In this document: in pieces, positions 57,101 to 64,000 of the stretch
Layout: every line of letters begins with the position of its first letter
Position numbering within the stretch: the stretch's first letter is position 1
DNA from: Caballeronia glebae
Lineage (GTDB): Bacteria > Pseudomonadota > Gammaproteobacteria > Burkholderiales > Burkholderiaceae
NCBI RefSeq assembly: GCF_001545035.1
Contig: NZ_FCOJ02000008.1
Span: forward strand, 112,900 to 176,899
DNA: 64,000 nucleotides
Direction: 5' to 3'
The notes under the pieces: generated by a model
Databases searched by the model: none
Seen by the model: only the letters and a program-made list of their open reading frames with translations
What the model was told of the DNA's origin: nothing
Made by a program: the position numbers and the translations under genes

Positions 57101-58489
57101 ATGGCAGTCAGCGTATTCGACCTCTTCAAGATCGGCATCGGACCTTCGAGCTCGCACACCGTTGGACCGATGCGCGCCGCGTTGATGTTCGCGCAAGGGC
57201 TTGAGCGCGACGGCCTGCTGGAATCGACGGCATCGGTGAAATGCGAGTTGTACGGCTCGCTCGGCGCGACGGGCAAGGGACACGGCACCGACCGCGGCGT
57301 GATGCTCGGTCTGATGGGCGACGCGCCCGACACCGTCGATGCTTCGAGCATCGTGCCGCGTCTGGAACAAGTGCGCGCGGCGAAAACGCTCGCGCTGCTC
57401 GGCGTGCGCGAGATTCCGTTCACGATCAAGGAGAACATCGCGTTCTATCGGCAGGCGTTGCCGGAGCATCCGAACGGCATGAAGCTGCACGCGTTCGATG
57501 CGAGCGGCGCGCTGCTGCGCGAGGCGACGTATCTGTCGGTTGGCGGCGGGTTCGTCGTGACGGCGGGCGCGGCGAATACGGCGGTGCTGACCGCGCACGA
57601 GCACTTGCCGTATCCGTTTCATACCGGCGACGAACTCATGAAGATGTGCGCCGACTCGGGCAAATCGATCGCGCAACTGATGTGGGAAAACGAGCGCGTC
57701 TGGCGCAGCGGCGACGAGATTCGCGCTGGACTTTTGCGCATCTGGGACGTGATGCAGGATTGCGTCGCGCGCGGATGCGGCATCGGCAATCCGGCGGCCG
57801 AAGGGCATCTGCCGGGGCCGTTTCAGGTGAAGCGGCGCGCGCCGCAGCTCTACAAGGCGCTGACGGGCAAGCCCGAGCAGGCGCTGCGCGATCCGTTGTC
57901 GATGATCGACTGGATCAACCTCTACGCGATCGCCGTGAACGAGGAGAACGCGATCGGCGGGCGCGTGGTCACGGCGCCGACCAACGGCGCGGCGGGCATC
58001 ATTCCGGCGGTGCTGCACTACTACGATCGGTTCGTGCCGGGCTCCAACGCTCAAGGCGTGGTGGATTTTCTGCTGACGGCGGCGGCGATCGGCATTCTGT
58101 ACAAGATGAATGCATCGATTTCCGGCGCGGAAGTGGGATGTCAGGGCGAAGTCGGCGTCGCGTGTTCGATGGCGGCGGGCGCGCTGGCCGCGGTGCTCGG
58201 CGGGACGCCGGCGCAGGTCGAGAATGCCGCGGAGATCGGCATGGAACATAACCTTGGGCTGACGTGCGATCCGGTGGGCGGCATGGTGCAGATTCCGTGC
58301 ATCGAACGCAACGCGATGGGTTCGGTGAAAGCCGTCAACGCTGCGCGCATGGCGATGCGCGGCGATGGATCACACTACGTTTCGCTCGATTCGGTCATCA
58401 AGACCATGCGCGAGACGGGCGCGGATATGAAGACGAAATATAAGGAAACGTCGCGCGGTGGGTTGGCGGTGAATATCGTGGAGTGTTGA
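57101..58489 (+). CDS. sdaA: L-serine ammonia-lyase (L-serine dehydratase), single-chain iron-sulfur type
   Basis: It deaminates L-serine to pyruvate with an oxygen-sensitive 4Fe-4S cluster. The 462-residue protein starts [24 protein letters not shown], with the substrate-binding SSSHT at 16-20, and has [19 protein letters not shown] and the C-terminal cluster region [23 protein letters not shown]-terminal beta and C-terminal alpha domains are fused, as in E. coli SdaA. It lies 22 bases after the alginate-lyase-like gene. With the gcv genes it completes glycine to serine to pyruvate. Confidence 0.97.
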   Translation: MAVSVFDLFKIGIGPSSSHTVGPMRAALMFAQGLERDGLLESTASVKCELYGSLGATGKGHGTDRGVMLGLMGDAPDTVDASSIVPRLEQVRAAKTLALLGVREIPFTIKENIAFYRQALPEHPNGMKLHAFDASGALLREATYLSVGGGFVVTAGAANTAVLTAHEHLPYPFHTGDELMKMCADSGKSIAQLMWENERVWRSGDEIRAGLLRIWDVMQDCVARGCGIGNPAAEGHLPGPFQVKRRAPQLYKALTGKPEQALRDPLSMIDWINLYAIAVNEENAIGGRVVTAPTNGAAGIIPAVLHYYDRFVPGSNAQGVVDFLLTAAAIGILYKMNASISGAEVGCQGEVGVACSMAAGALAAVLGGTPAQVENAAEIGMEHNLGLTCDPVGGMVQIPCIERNAMGSVKAVNAARMAMRGDGSHYVSLDSVIKTMRETGADMKTKYKETSRGGLAVNIVEC

Positions 58490-58495
58490 GGGATC

Positions 58496-58518
58496 GATGC
58501 TTTCTGGCGGAAAGCATC
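58496..58518. terminator. Hairpin between convergent sdaA and flhA
   Basis: GATGCTTTC (58496-58504) pairs perfectly with GAAAGCATC (58510-58518) across TGGCG, in the 27-base gap between the two stops; the flhA stop overlaps its right arm. No T tract is present. It also marks the right edge of the proposed inversion. Confidence 0.5.
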
Positions 58519-60622
58519 AAGCCCCGATCAGATTCACCACCTTCACATTCCGCGTATCCGGCACTTCGGCATACGAAATCACCTTCAATTGCGGCAGACT
58601 CCGCCGCAGGAACCTCGCCAGCATCGCGCGCAGCGAATGCTGCACGAGCAACACCGGCGGCAAGCCCAGATTCTGCTGACGCATGATCGCGTTCTGCGTC
58701 GAATTCATGAGCGTCTGCGCGAGTCCCGGCTCAAGCCCCGGGTTCGGACCCGTCGACAAAGCCTGCGACAGCACGCGCTCCAGCGTCGGATCGAGGCCCA
58801 TCACCTGCAGATCATCAGCGCCCGGATACCACTGCTGCGTGATCGCGCGGCCCAGCGCGAGACGTACCGCAGCCGTGAGATCGTGCGGATCGGACACGCG
58901 CGGCGCGTGCTCCTGCAGCGCGTCGAGAATCGTGCGCATGTCGCGGATCGGCACGCTTTCGTCGAGCAGATTCTGCAGCACCTTTTGCAGCGTCGTGAGC
59001 GACAGCACCTTCGGTACGAGATCGTCGGTGAGCGAAGGCGTGTCCTTGCCGATACGCTCCAGCAGCGCCTGCACCTCCTGGCGACCGAGCAGTTCGGCGG
59101 CGTGCGTCACGACGAGGTGATTCAAATGCGTCGCGACCACGGTGCTGGCATCGACGACCGTGTAGCCGTAGACCTGAGCCTGCTCGCGCAGATTCGTGTC
59201 GATCCACACGGCCGGCAGACCGAACGCCGGATCGTGCGTCTGCGTGCCGGGCAGCGCGGCCGACACCTGTCCCGGATTGATCGCGAGCCACTGACCGGGA
59301 AACGCTTCGCCCACGCCCACTTCCACGCCCTTCAACGCAATCCGATACCCATTCGGCCGCAGTTCGAGATTGTCGCGAATGTGAATGACCGGCGGCAAAA
59401 AGCCGATTTCCTGCGCGAACTTCTTGCGAATGCCCTTGATCCGCTTGAGCAACTCACCGTCGCTGTTGCGATCGACGAGCGGAATCAGGCGATAACCCAC
59501 TTCGAGTCCGAGCGGATCGATGAGCGCCACATCCTCCCAGCTCGCCTCGGCATTTTCCGCCGATGCGGCCGCCGCGCTCGCCGCGAGCGGCGTGACATCG
59601 GTGACGGCGCTCTTTTTCTTCGCTTCGGCGCGCTTGTTCATCGAGCGCGCGGCGTAAATGAGGCCGCCGCCGAGCAGCATGAACGCGAAGTGCGGCATGC
59701 CCGGAATCAACCCCATCACGCCGATGATCACGCCCGTGATCATCAGCACGCGCGGGTTCTGGAACAACTGGCCGGTCAACTGCGTGCCGATGTCTTCCTC
59801 GGTCGCGACGCGCGACACGATCACGCCCGCCGCCGTCGAAATGATGAGCGACGGAATCTGCGCGACGAGGCCATCGCCGATGGTCAGCAGCGTGTAGTTG
59901 GTCGCCGCGTGCGCGAAGTCCATGTCGTGCTGGAGCATGCCGACGATCAGCCCGCCCACCACGTTGATCACCATGATCAGCAGGCCCGCGATCGCATCGC
60001 CGCGCACGAACTTGGACGCGCCATCCATCGAGCCGTAGAACTCGGCTTCCTGCGCCACGCTCTGGCGGCGCTTCTTCGCGGTTTCCTCGTTGATGAGGCC
60101 GGCGTTCAGGTCGGCGTCGATGGCCATCTGCTTGCCGGGCATTGCATCGAGCGTGAAGCGCGCGCCGACTTCCGCGATACGTCCCGCGCCCTTCGTGATC
60201 ACCATGAAGTTGATGATCATCAGGATCACGAACACGACGATACCGACCGCGAAGTTTCCGCCGACGAGAAAGTGCCCGAACGATTCGATCACCTGACCCG
60301 CCGCATCCGGACCGGTGTGGCCTTCGAGCAGCACGATACGCGTGGACGCAACGTTCAGCGAAAGGCGCAGCAGCGTCGAGAACAGCAGCACGCTCGGAAA
60401 GGCCGCGAAGTCGAGCGGCTTTTGCGTGTACATGCTGACGAGCAGCACCATCACCGCGAGCGCGATGTTGAAGGTGAACAGCAAGTCGAGCAGGAAGGCA
60501 GGCAAGGGCAGAATCATCATGCCCAGGATCATGCAGATCAGGATCGGACCGGCGAGGGCGCGCAAGTTCTGCGTGCCTAGCGCGTCGGGCCGTTTGGCGA
60601 AAAATCCAGCGCGCGCGTTCAT
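58517..60622 (-). CDS. flhA: Flagellar export apparatus protein FlhA
   Basis: FlhA is the major membrane gate component of the flagellar type III export apparatus. The 701-residue protein has eight N-terminal membrane helices, the conserved cytoplasmic FHIPEP-type loop region (GAGRIAEVGARFTLDAMPGKQMAIDADLNAG), and a C-terminal chaperone/substrate-docking domain. Its ATG overlaps the flhB stop (ATGA), so flhB-flhA are coupled. In most relatives flhF follows on the same strand; here sdaA converges on it instead. Confidence 0.97.
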   Translation of the reverse strand: MNARAGFFAKRPDALGTQNLRALAGPILICMILGMMILPLPAFLLDLLFTFNIALAVMVLLVSMYTQKPLDFAAFPSVLLFSTLLRLSLNVASTRIVLLEGHTGPDAAGQVIESFGHFLVGGNFAVGIVVFVILMIINFMVITKGAGRIAEVGARFTLDAMPGKQMAIDADLNAGLINEETAKKRRQSVAQEAEFYGSMDGASKFVRGDAIAGLLIMVINVVGGLIVGMLQHDMDFAHAATNYTLLTIGDGLVAQIPSLIISTAAGVIVSRVATEEDIGTQLTGQLFQNPRVLMITGVIIGVMGLIPGMPHFAFMLLGGGLIYAARSMNKRAEAKKKSAVTDVTPLAASAAAASAENAEASWEDVALIDPLGLEVGYRLIPLVDRNSDGELLKRIKGIRKKFAQEIGFLPPVIHIRDNLELRPNGYRIALKGVEVGVGEAFPGQWLAINPGQVSAALPGTQTHDPAFGLPAVWIDTNLREQAQVYGYTVVDASTVVATHLNHLVVTHAAELLGRQEVQALLERIGKDTPSLTDDLVPKVLSLTTLQKVLQNLLDESVPIRDMRTILDALQEHAPRVSDPHDLTAAVRLALGRAITQQWYPGADDLQVMGLDPTLERVLSQALSTGPNPGLEPGLAQTLMNSTQNAIMRQQNLGLPPVLLVQHSLRAMLARFLRRSLPQLKVISYAEVPDTRNVKVVNLIGA

Positions 60623-61827
60623 GCGGCGGCTCCATTGTCAGTGTTGTCGTCAGCAAGGGCCTCGGCGGCTTCCTTGTCGGCGTCGGCGTCGGATACACCG
60701 CCTTTGTCCAGTTCCTTCGGCACGTCGAGATCGGACGGTTCGTCCGGCGCGTCGCCGCCATCTTCCTTGTAACGCTTGAGCTGATAAACCCACGCCAGCA
60801 CTTGTGCGACCGCGCCGTAGAGCGCGCCCGGAATCTCGCGGTTGATCTCGACGTTGTGATACAGCGCACGCGCGAGCGGCGGCGCTTCGAGCAGCGGCAC
60901 GTTGTGCTCGCGGCCCAGTTCGCGGATGCGCCCCGCGACCAGATTCACGCCCTTCGCGACCACCTTCGGCGCGCGCATCTCGCCGTCCGTGTACTTCAGC
61001 GCGACGGCGAAATGCGTCGGGTTGGTGACGATCACATCGGCGGTCGGAATCGCCTGCATCATCCGGCGGCGGGCGGCCGCGCGTTGCTGCTGGCGGATCT
61101 TGCCCTTGATGTGCGGATCGCCTTCGCTTTCCTTGTGCTCGCGCTTCACTTCTTCCTTGCTCATGCGCAGCTTCTTCGCGTGCGAGAAAAGCTGATACGG
61201 CACGTCGACGGCCGCGACGAGAAACAATCCGCCGATCGCCATGCCGCAGCACACGAAGATCAGATGCATCGCATCGGCGAGCGCCAGATCGAGCGGCTTC
61301 GTCAACAGGCCGAGCACTTCGGCCTTGCGGCTCCAGATTGCCGAGCCCGCCATGCCGCCGACGACGATCGTCTTCAGCATCGACATGCCGAGCTGAACCG
61401 GCCCTTGCACCGAGAAGATCTTGCCGAGTCCGCTGATCGGATTCAGACGCCCGAAATTCGGCGCGAGCGGTTTGGTCGTGATGAGCCAGCCGCCGAGCGC
61501 CATCGGCGCGGCGAGCGCGGCGAAACCGGTCAGCAGCAGCACGGGCAGCACGGCGAACAGACCTTCCTTGCTGGCGTTCGCCGCGCCGATCATCATCTGG
61601 TGCGTGTCGAGCACGCTCGCGTGATCGAAGGTGAACGCGCCGCGCAGAATCGACTGCAAATGCTGGCTGATCGGCCCCGACAGACCCCACACGCCGAAAA
61701 ATCCCGCCGCGAGCAGCGCGAACGACGCGAGTTCGCGCGAACGCGCAACCTGGCCTTCCTCCCGCGCCTTTTCCAGGCGCTTGGGAGTCGCTGATTCGGT
61801 TTTTTCGAGATCGCTTTCTTCTGCCAC
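60619..61827 (-). CDS. flhB: Flagellar export specificity-switch protein FlhB
   Basis: FlhB sets the switch from rod/hook to filament export by autocleavage. The 402-residue protein has an N-terminal ESDLEKTESATPKRLEKAREEGQV, four membrane helices and the autocleavage motif NPTH (in DVIVTNPTHFAVALKY). An acidic, Asp/Glu/Ala-rich tail of about 45 residues follows. Start is GTG 61827 after AAGG. The 209 bases between it and flgN hold the flgN terminator. Confidence 0.97.
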   Translation of the reverse strand: MAEESDLEKTESATPKRLEKAREEGQVARSRELASFALLAAGFFGVWGLSGPISQHLQSILRGAFTFDHASVLDTHQMMIGAANASKEGLFAVLPVLLLTGFAALAAPMALGGWLITTKPLAPNFGRLNPISGLGKIFSVQGPVQLGMSMLKTIVVGGMAGSAIWSRKAEVLGLLTKPLDLALADAMHLIFVCCGMAIGGLFLVAAVDVPYQLFSHAKKLRMSKEEVKREHKESEGDPHIKGKIRQQQRAAARRRMMQAIPTADVIVTNPTHFAVALKYTDGEMRAPKVVAKGVNLVAGRIRELGREHNVPLLEAPPLARALYHNVEINREIPGALYGAVAQVLAWVYQLKRYKEDGGDAPDEPSDLDVPKELDKGGVSDADADKEAAEALADDNTDNGAAA

Positions 61828-61975
61828 CGGGCCTTACTCCGTTGCTTCCATCGTTGCCAGTTGCGAGCGGCGCGAAGCCGCTTTTTGATGAAAGCGATTA
61901 TTGCGGAAGGCGTCGAGCGGCCATCGGCGGATAAAGCCGGGGAAAAGGGGGCTATTCGGTAGATGAAAGTGCGGG

Positions 61976-62013
61976 AAACAAAAGCGGCGCGCGCCTCGCG
62001 GGAGGCGCGCGCC
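61976..62013 (-). terminator. Minus-strand terminator after flgN
   Basis: GGCGCGCGCCTC (61986-61997) pairs with GAGGCGCGCGCC (62002-62013); read on the minus strand, the 12-bp GC stem is followed by GCTTTTGTTT. It lies about 24 bases after the flgN stop and separates the flgM-flgN transcript from flhB. Confidence 0.82.
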
Positions 62014-62036
62014 GTTCGAGAGGCGAAAACGGGCGA

Positions 62037-62471
62037 TCAGGCGCCGGGCAGACGGCCGTCCGGACCATAGAAGCCGCTCTTCGACGGAGCGACTTGCAGC
62101 GCGGCGAGCGCACGGCGGTTGTATTCCATGCGGGTGCGGATCAGCACGCCGTTGTTGCTGTTGCACTGTTTCGCGCGACGGGCGGCGGCGGTGAGCAGCG
62201 CCCATTGCGCGGCGATCGCGCCGTCGTCCGCGGCGGCCGCTTCCATGCCGACGAAGCCGCTCGGAAAACCGAGCGCGTTCAACTGTTCGTCGCGGGTTTT
62301 TTCGAGAATGGAGATGCGCTCGGTGAGCGCGGTCTTGTTCTCGATGATCGCGGGCAGCGCCGGAAGCGGCTGCGCGGCGATCAGCGCTTTTTCCTCATCG
62401 ACGAGGAGGGATTCGAAGGCCTGAACAGCGGCGACTTCTTCGGTGACAGTGGCAAGCAGGGCGTCTCTCAT
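62037..62471 (-). CDS. flgN: Flagellar export chaperone FlgN
   Basis: FlgN escorts the hook-filament junction proteins FlgK and FlgL to the export gate. The 144-residue helical protein has the FlgN-type C-terminal motif NNGVLIRTRMEYNRRALAALQ and a middle NKTALTERISILEKTRDEQL coiled region. ATG 62471 is preferred; an in-frame TTG at 62483 would add four residues. It follows flgM by about 100 bases, the standard flgM-flgN order. Confidence 0.9.
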   Translation of the reverse strand: MRDALLATVTEEVAAVQAFESLLVDEEKALIAAQPLPALPAIIENKTALTERISILEKTRDEQLNALGFPSGFVGMEAAAADDGAIAAQWALLTAAARRAKQCNSNNGVLIRTRMEYNRRALAALQVAPSKSGFYGPDGRLPGA

Positions 62472-62569
62472 TGCATCGCTCAAATAGCGGTTTCACAAAA
62501 GCCGCCGGTGCCACGAACGCCGCTCGCCGCGACGCGCCTGGTTCTCACAGGCGCGGCCGGTCACTGCGT

Positions 62570-62890
62570 TCAGCCGCCGGTCGGCGGGGTTCTCGTTTGC
62601 AGCAGATCGCGGGCGGTGCTCAGAATGCCGTCGGCGATCTTGCTCGTGTCCATCTTCAGGCTGCCGTCGCGGATCGCGGCCTTGATCGACTCGACTTTCG
62701 CCGTATCGATGTCCGAGCTGCTCGACGCGCGCAAGTCGCTCGAAACCGACGACAAGCTCACCGTCGAATTCTTCGCCGGGCTCGCGCCCGTTTGCGCTTG
62801 CTGCACGGCGCCCTTCGCGTCGTTCGACGCGCGCTGCAGGTTGTCTTGAAGGCCTGCCAGAGTGGTGTTGCTATTCGATTCGATTTTCAC
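62570..62890 (-). CDS. flgM: Anti-sigma-28 factor FlgM
   Basis: FlgM binds FliA until the hook is complete and it is exported. The 106-residue, Ser/Ala-rich protein is predicted mostly unstructured, with the conserved C-terminal FliA-binding region (SDIDTAKVESIKAAIRDGSLKMDTSKIADGIL) intact. Start is GTG 62890. A sigma28-like promoter lies just upstream, so FliA would raise production of its own inhibitor. fliA is at 32256-32987 in this window. Confidence 0.95.
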   Translation of the reverse strand: MKIESNSNTTLAGLQDNLQRASNDAKGAVQQAQTGASPAKNSTVSLSSVSSDLRASSSSDIDTAKVESIKAAIRDGSLKMDTSKIADGILSTARDLLQTRTPPTGG

Positions 62891-62919
62891 GATGTCTATT
62901 CCCGAACGTGTTGAGTCCT

Positions 62920-62947
62920 TTAACGGCGAGGGGTCTTGAAAACTTTA
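62920..62947 (-). promoter_or_regulatory. sigma28 (FliA)-type promoter of flgM
   Basis: On the minus strand TAAAGTTT (62947-62940) is followed after 12 bases by GCCGTTAA (62927-62920). The flagellar sigma28 consensus is TAAAGTTT-N11-GCCGATAA, so there is one mismatch and a spacer one base longer. It lies about 30 bases upstream of the flgM start. Confidence 0.75.
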
Positions 62948-63068
62948 CCCTGCCGCGGATCGCCAACTGCCGTTCGCTCTGCTCATCGCGCCCTCAGCCT
63001 TATCTGGCGGGCCTCGAACGCATTTGCAACAAAATGAAACAAGTGTGGGGGACCGAACAAATCCCGTT

Positions 63069-64000
63069 TTACAGCGACACTTCCACCGTCTGACTGTCCT
63101 TCACGATGCCGGTGATGATCTGGCCGCCGGCGGTTTTTACACGTACTTGCTGGCCGGGCGTCGCGTTGTTCATCGCGGTGCCGTCGGCGGAAATCGAAAA
63201 TCCCGAGCCGCCGGCGACCACGTGCACAGTCTGTCCGATCGACACCGAGGCCGCGGCCCGCAGCATGTCGGTGCGCAGCGGCAGACCGGCGGGCACGCGC
63301 GAGAGCGCAACCGCGCCGACGGCCTGAGCCGGATCGGTGACGATGGCTTGCGGCATCGCGGTGAGATCGCCGTCGCGCGCGACCAGATCGGCGTTGCTCA
63401 GCACTTCGCCCGGGGCGATCGCGCGCGCGGCGGAATAGTAAGTGGCGTTGATCGACACGCGCGCCTGCACGTAGAGCGTCCACGGCCGCTCGCCGACGCA
63501 GCGCACGCCGACCGTCAGGCGGCCCCAGAGACGCGCGCCCGTCGGCATGAACGGATCGAGCGCGGAGCAGGCGGCGAGACCGCGCGGAAAGACCGGCGTG
63601 ACGGTGATCTCGACCTTGCCCGGCAAGCCGGCGGCCTGCTGCTGAAGAAAGTTGAGCGTAGCCACGCGGATCGATTCGCCGTCCTGCATCGTGGCGGGCG
63701 CGCCGGGCGCGGGCGGCAAGGTGGCGGCAGCCGCCGACGGATTGAAGCTCACGCGCCGCATCGGCGAAGCGGCGGCGGCGACCGGCGTCGCAAGTCCGGC
63801 CGCGACGGGTTTCGCATTCGTGTTGCGGGCGGCGCCATCGTCGCGGGTCACGACGACTGGCACGACATCGCGCGAAGCCGACGCGACCGGCGCTCTCCGA
63901 AGCGCAGGAGCCAAAACGGCAGCCGGAGCCGCGACCGCGCGCGCGGGCTTCGTCTCGGCTGGCCCGGGAATGACGATCATGCCGCTCGCGTCGTTCATGG
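63069..64000 (-). CDS. flgA: Flagellar P-ring assembly chaperone FlgA, 5' end beyond window
   Basis: FlgA is the periplasmic chaperone for P-ring protein FlgI. The visible frame has an Ala/Pro-rich N-terminal stretch (about 90 residues), then the FlgA core (FPRGLAACSALDPFMPTGARLWGRLTVGVRC), a SAF-type domain (ARAIAPGEVLSNADLVARDGDL) and the C-terminal GQTVHVVAGGSGFSISADGTAMNNATPGQQVRVKTAGGQIITGIV. No signal peptide follows the last ATG at 63998, two bases from the edge, so the true start and signal sequence lie outside. flgM follows after a gap containing its own promoter. Confidence 0.92.
   Translation of the reverse strand, partial: MNDASGMIVIPGPAETKPARAVAAPAAVLAPALRRAPVASASRDVVPVVVTRDDGAARNTNAKPVAAGLATPVAAAASPMRRVSFNPSAAAATLPPAPGAPATMQDGESIRVATLNFLQQQAAGLPGKVEITVTPVFPRGLAACSALDPFMPTGARLWGRLTVGVRCVGERPWTLYVQARVSINATYYSAARAIAPGEVLSNADLVARDGDLTAMPQAIVTDPAQAVGAVALSRVPAGLPLRTDMLRAAASVSIGQTVHVVAGGSGFSISADGTAMNNATPGQQVRVKTAGGQIITGIVKDSQTVEVSL

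Noticed and set aside
58589..60580. 663-codon plus-strand open frame antisense to flhA
   Set aside because: Low-complexity Arg/His translation, shadow of FlhA.

Overview
The window looks like part of the main chromosome of a Burkholderiaceae bacterium (Burkholderia, Paraburkholderia or Caballeronia type). The reasons are the high GC content with strong GC at third codon positions, the betaproteobacterial gene set, an AtpA P-loop of the form GDRQCGKT, and the order mnmG-rsmG-parA-parB followed by the atp operon, which normally lies near oriC. The genus is an inference from protein resemblance.

Region by region. (1) 1-4764: the 3' part of mnmG with a perfect parS centromere site inside it, then rsmG, parA, parB and an ArsB/NhaD-type permease. 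(2) 4880-12627: the complete F1Fo ATP synthase operon atpIBEFHAGDC with a good sigma70 promoter and a strong terminator. (3) 12842-21128: an acyl-CoA synthetase, an HSL-type esterase, a PheC-like periplasmic cyclohexadienyl dehydratase, hemE, priA with DnaA-box sequences upstream, and a probable 51-residue membrane protein. (4) 21333-29249: putA with GTTGCA operators on its promoter, a LivK-type binding protein, a PepSY/cytochrome b561 pair and a ThDP-dependent enzyme of the acetolactate synthase type. (5) 29558-35324: flhF-flhG-fliA, a membrane diguanylate cyclase and a Rieske oxygenase. (6) 35366-44744: an accessory restriction cassette read on the minus strand, hsdM (frameshifted)-hsdS-GmrSD/DUF262-hsdR-WLM metallopeptidase, with tightly coupled genes and visibly lower GC. 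It lies on the 3' side of a tRNA-Arg(CCG) gene at 45310-45385. (7) 45700-50829: a diheme cytochrome c, rep helicase, a YdgJ-like oxidoreductase and a GT9-like protein. (8) 50885-58489: promoter, tandem glycine riboswitch, terminator, gcvT-gcvH-gcvP, an alginate-lyase-family protein and sdaA, a glycine to serine to pyruvate route. (9) 58517-64000, minus strand: flgA (cut by the window edge), flgM with a sigma28-like promoter, flgN, flhB and flhA.

Two things stand out. First, flhBA and flhF-flhG-fliA are normally contiguous and co-oriented; here they lie about 29 kb apart in opposite orientations, exactly as expected if the block from about 29.3 to 58.5 kb had been inverted. Second, the restriction cassette combines a Type I system with an embedded GmrSD-like (Type IV-like) nuclease and a WLM metallopeptidase, while its methyltransferase gene carries a frameshift. 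If that frameshift is real, it raises the question of how a cell with intact hsdR survives.
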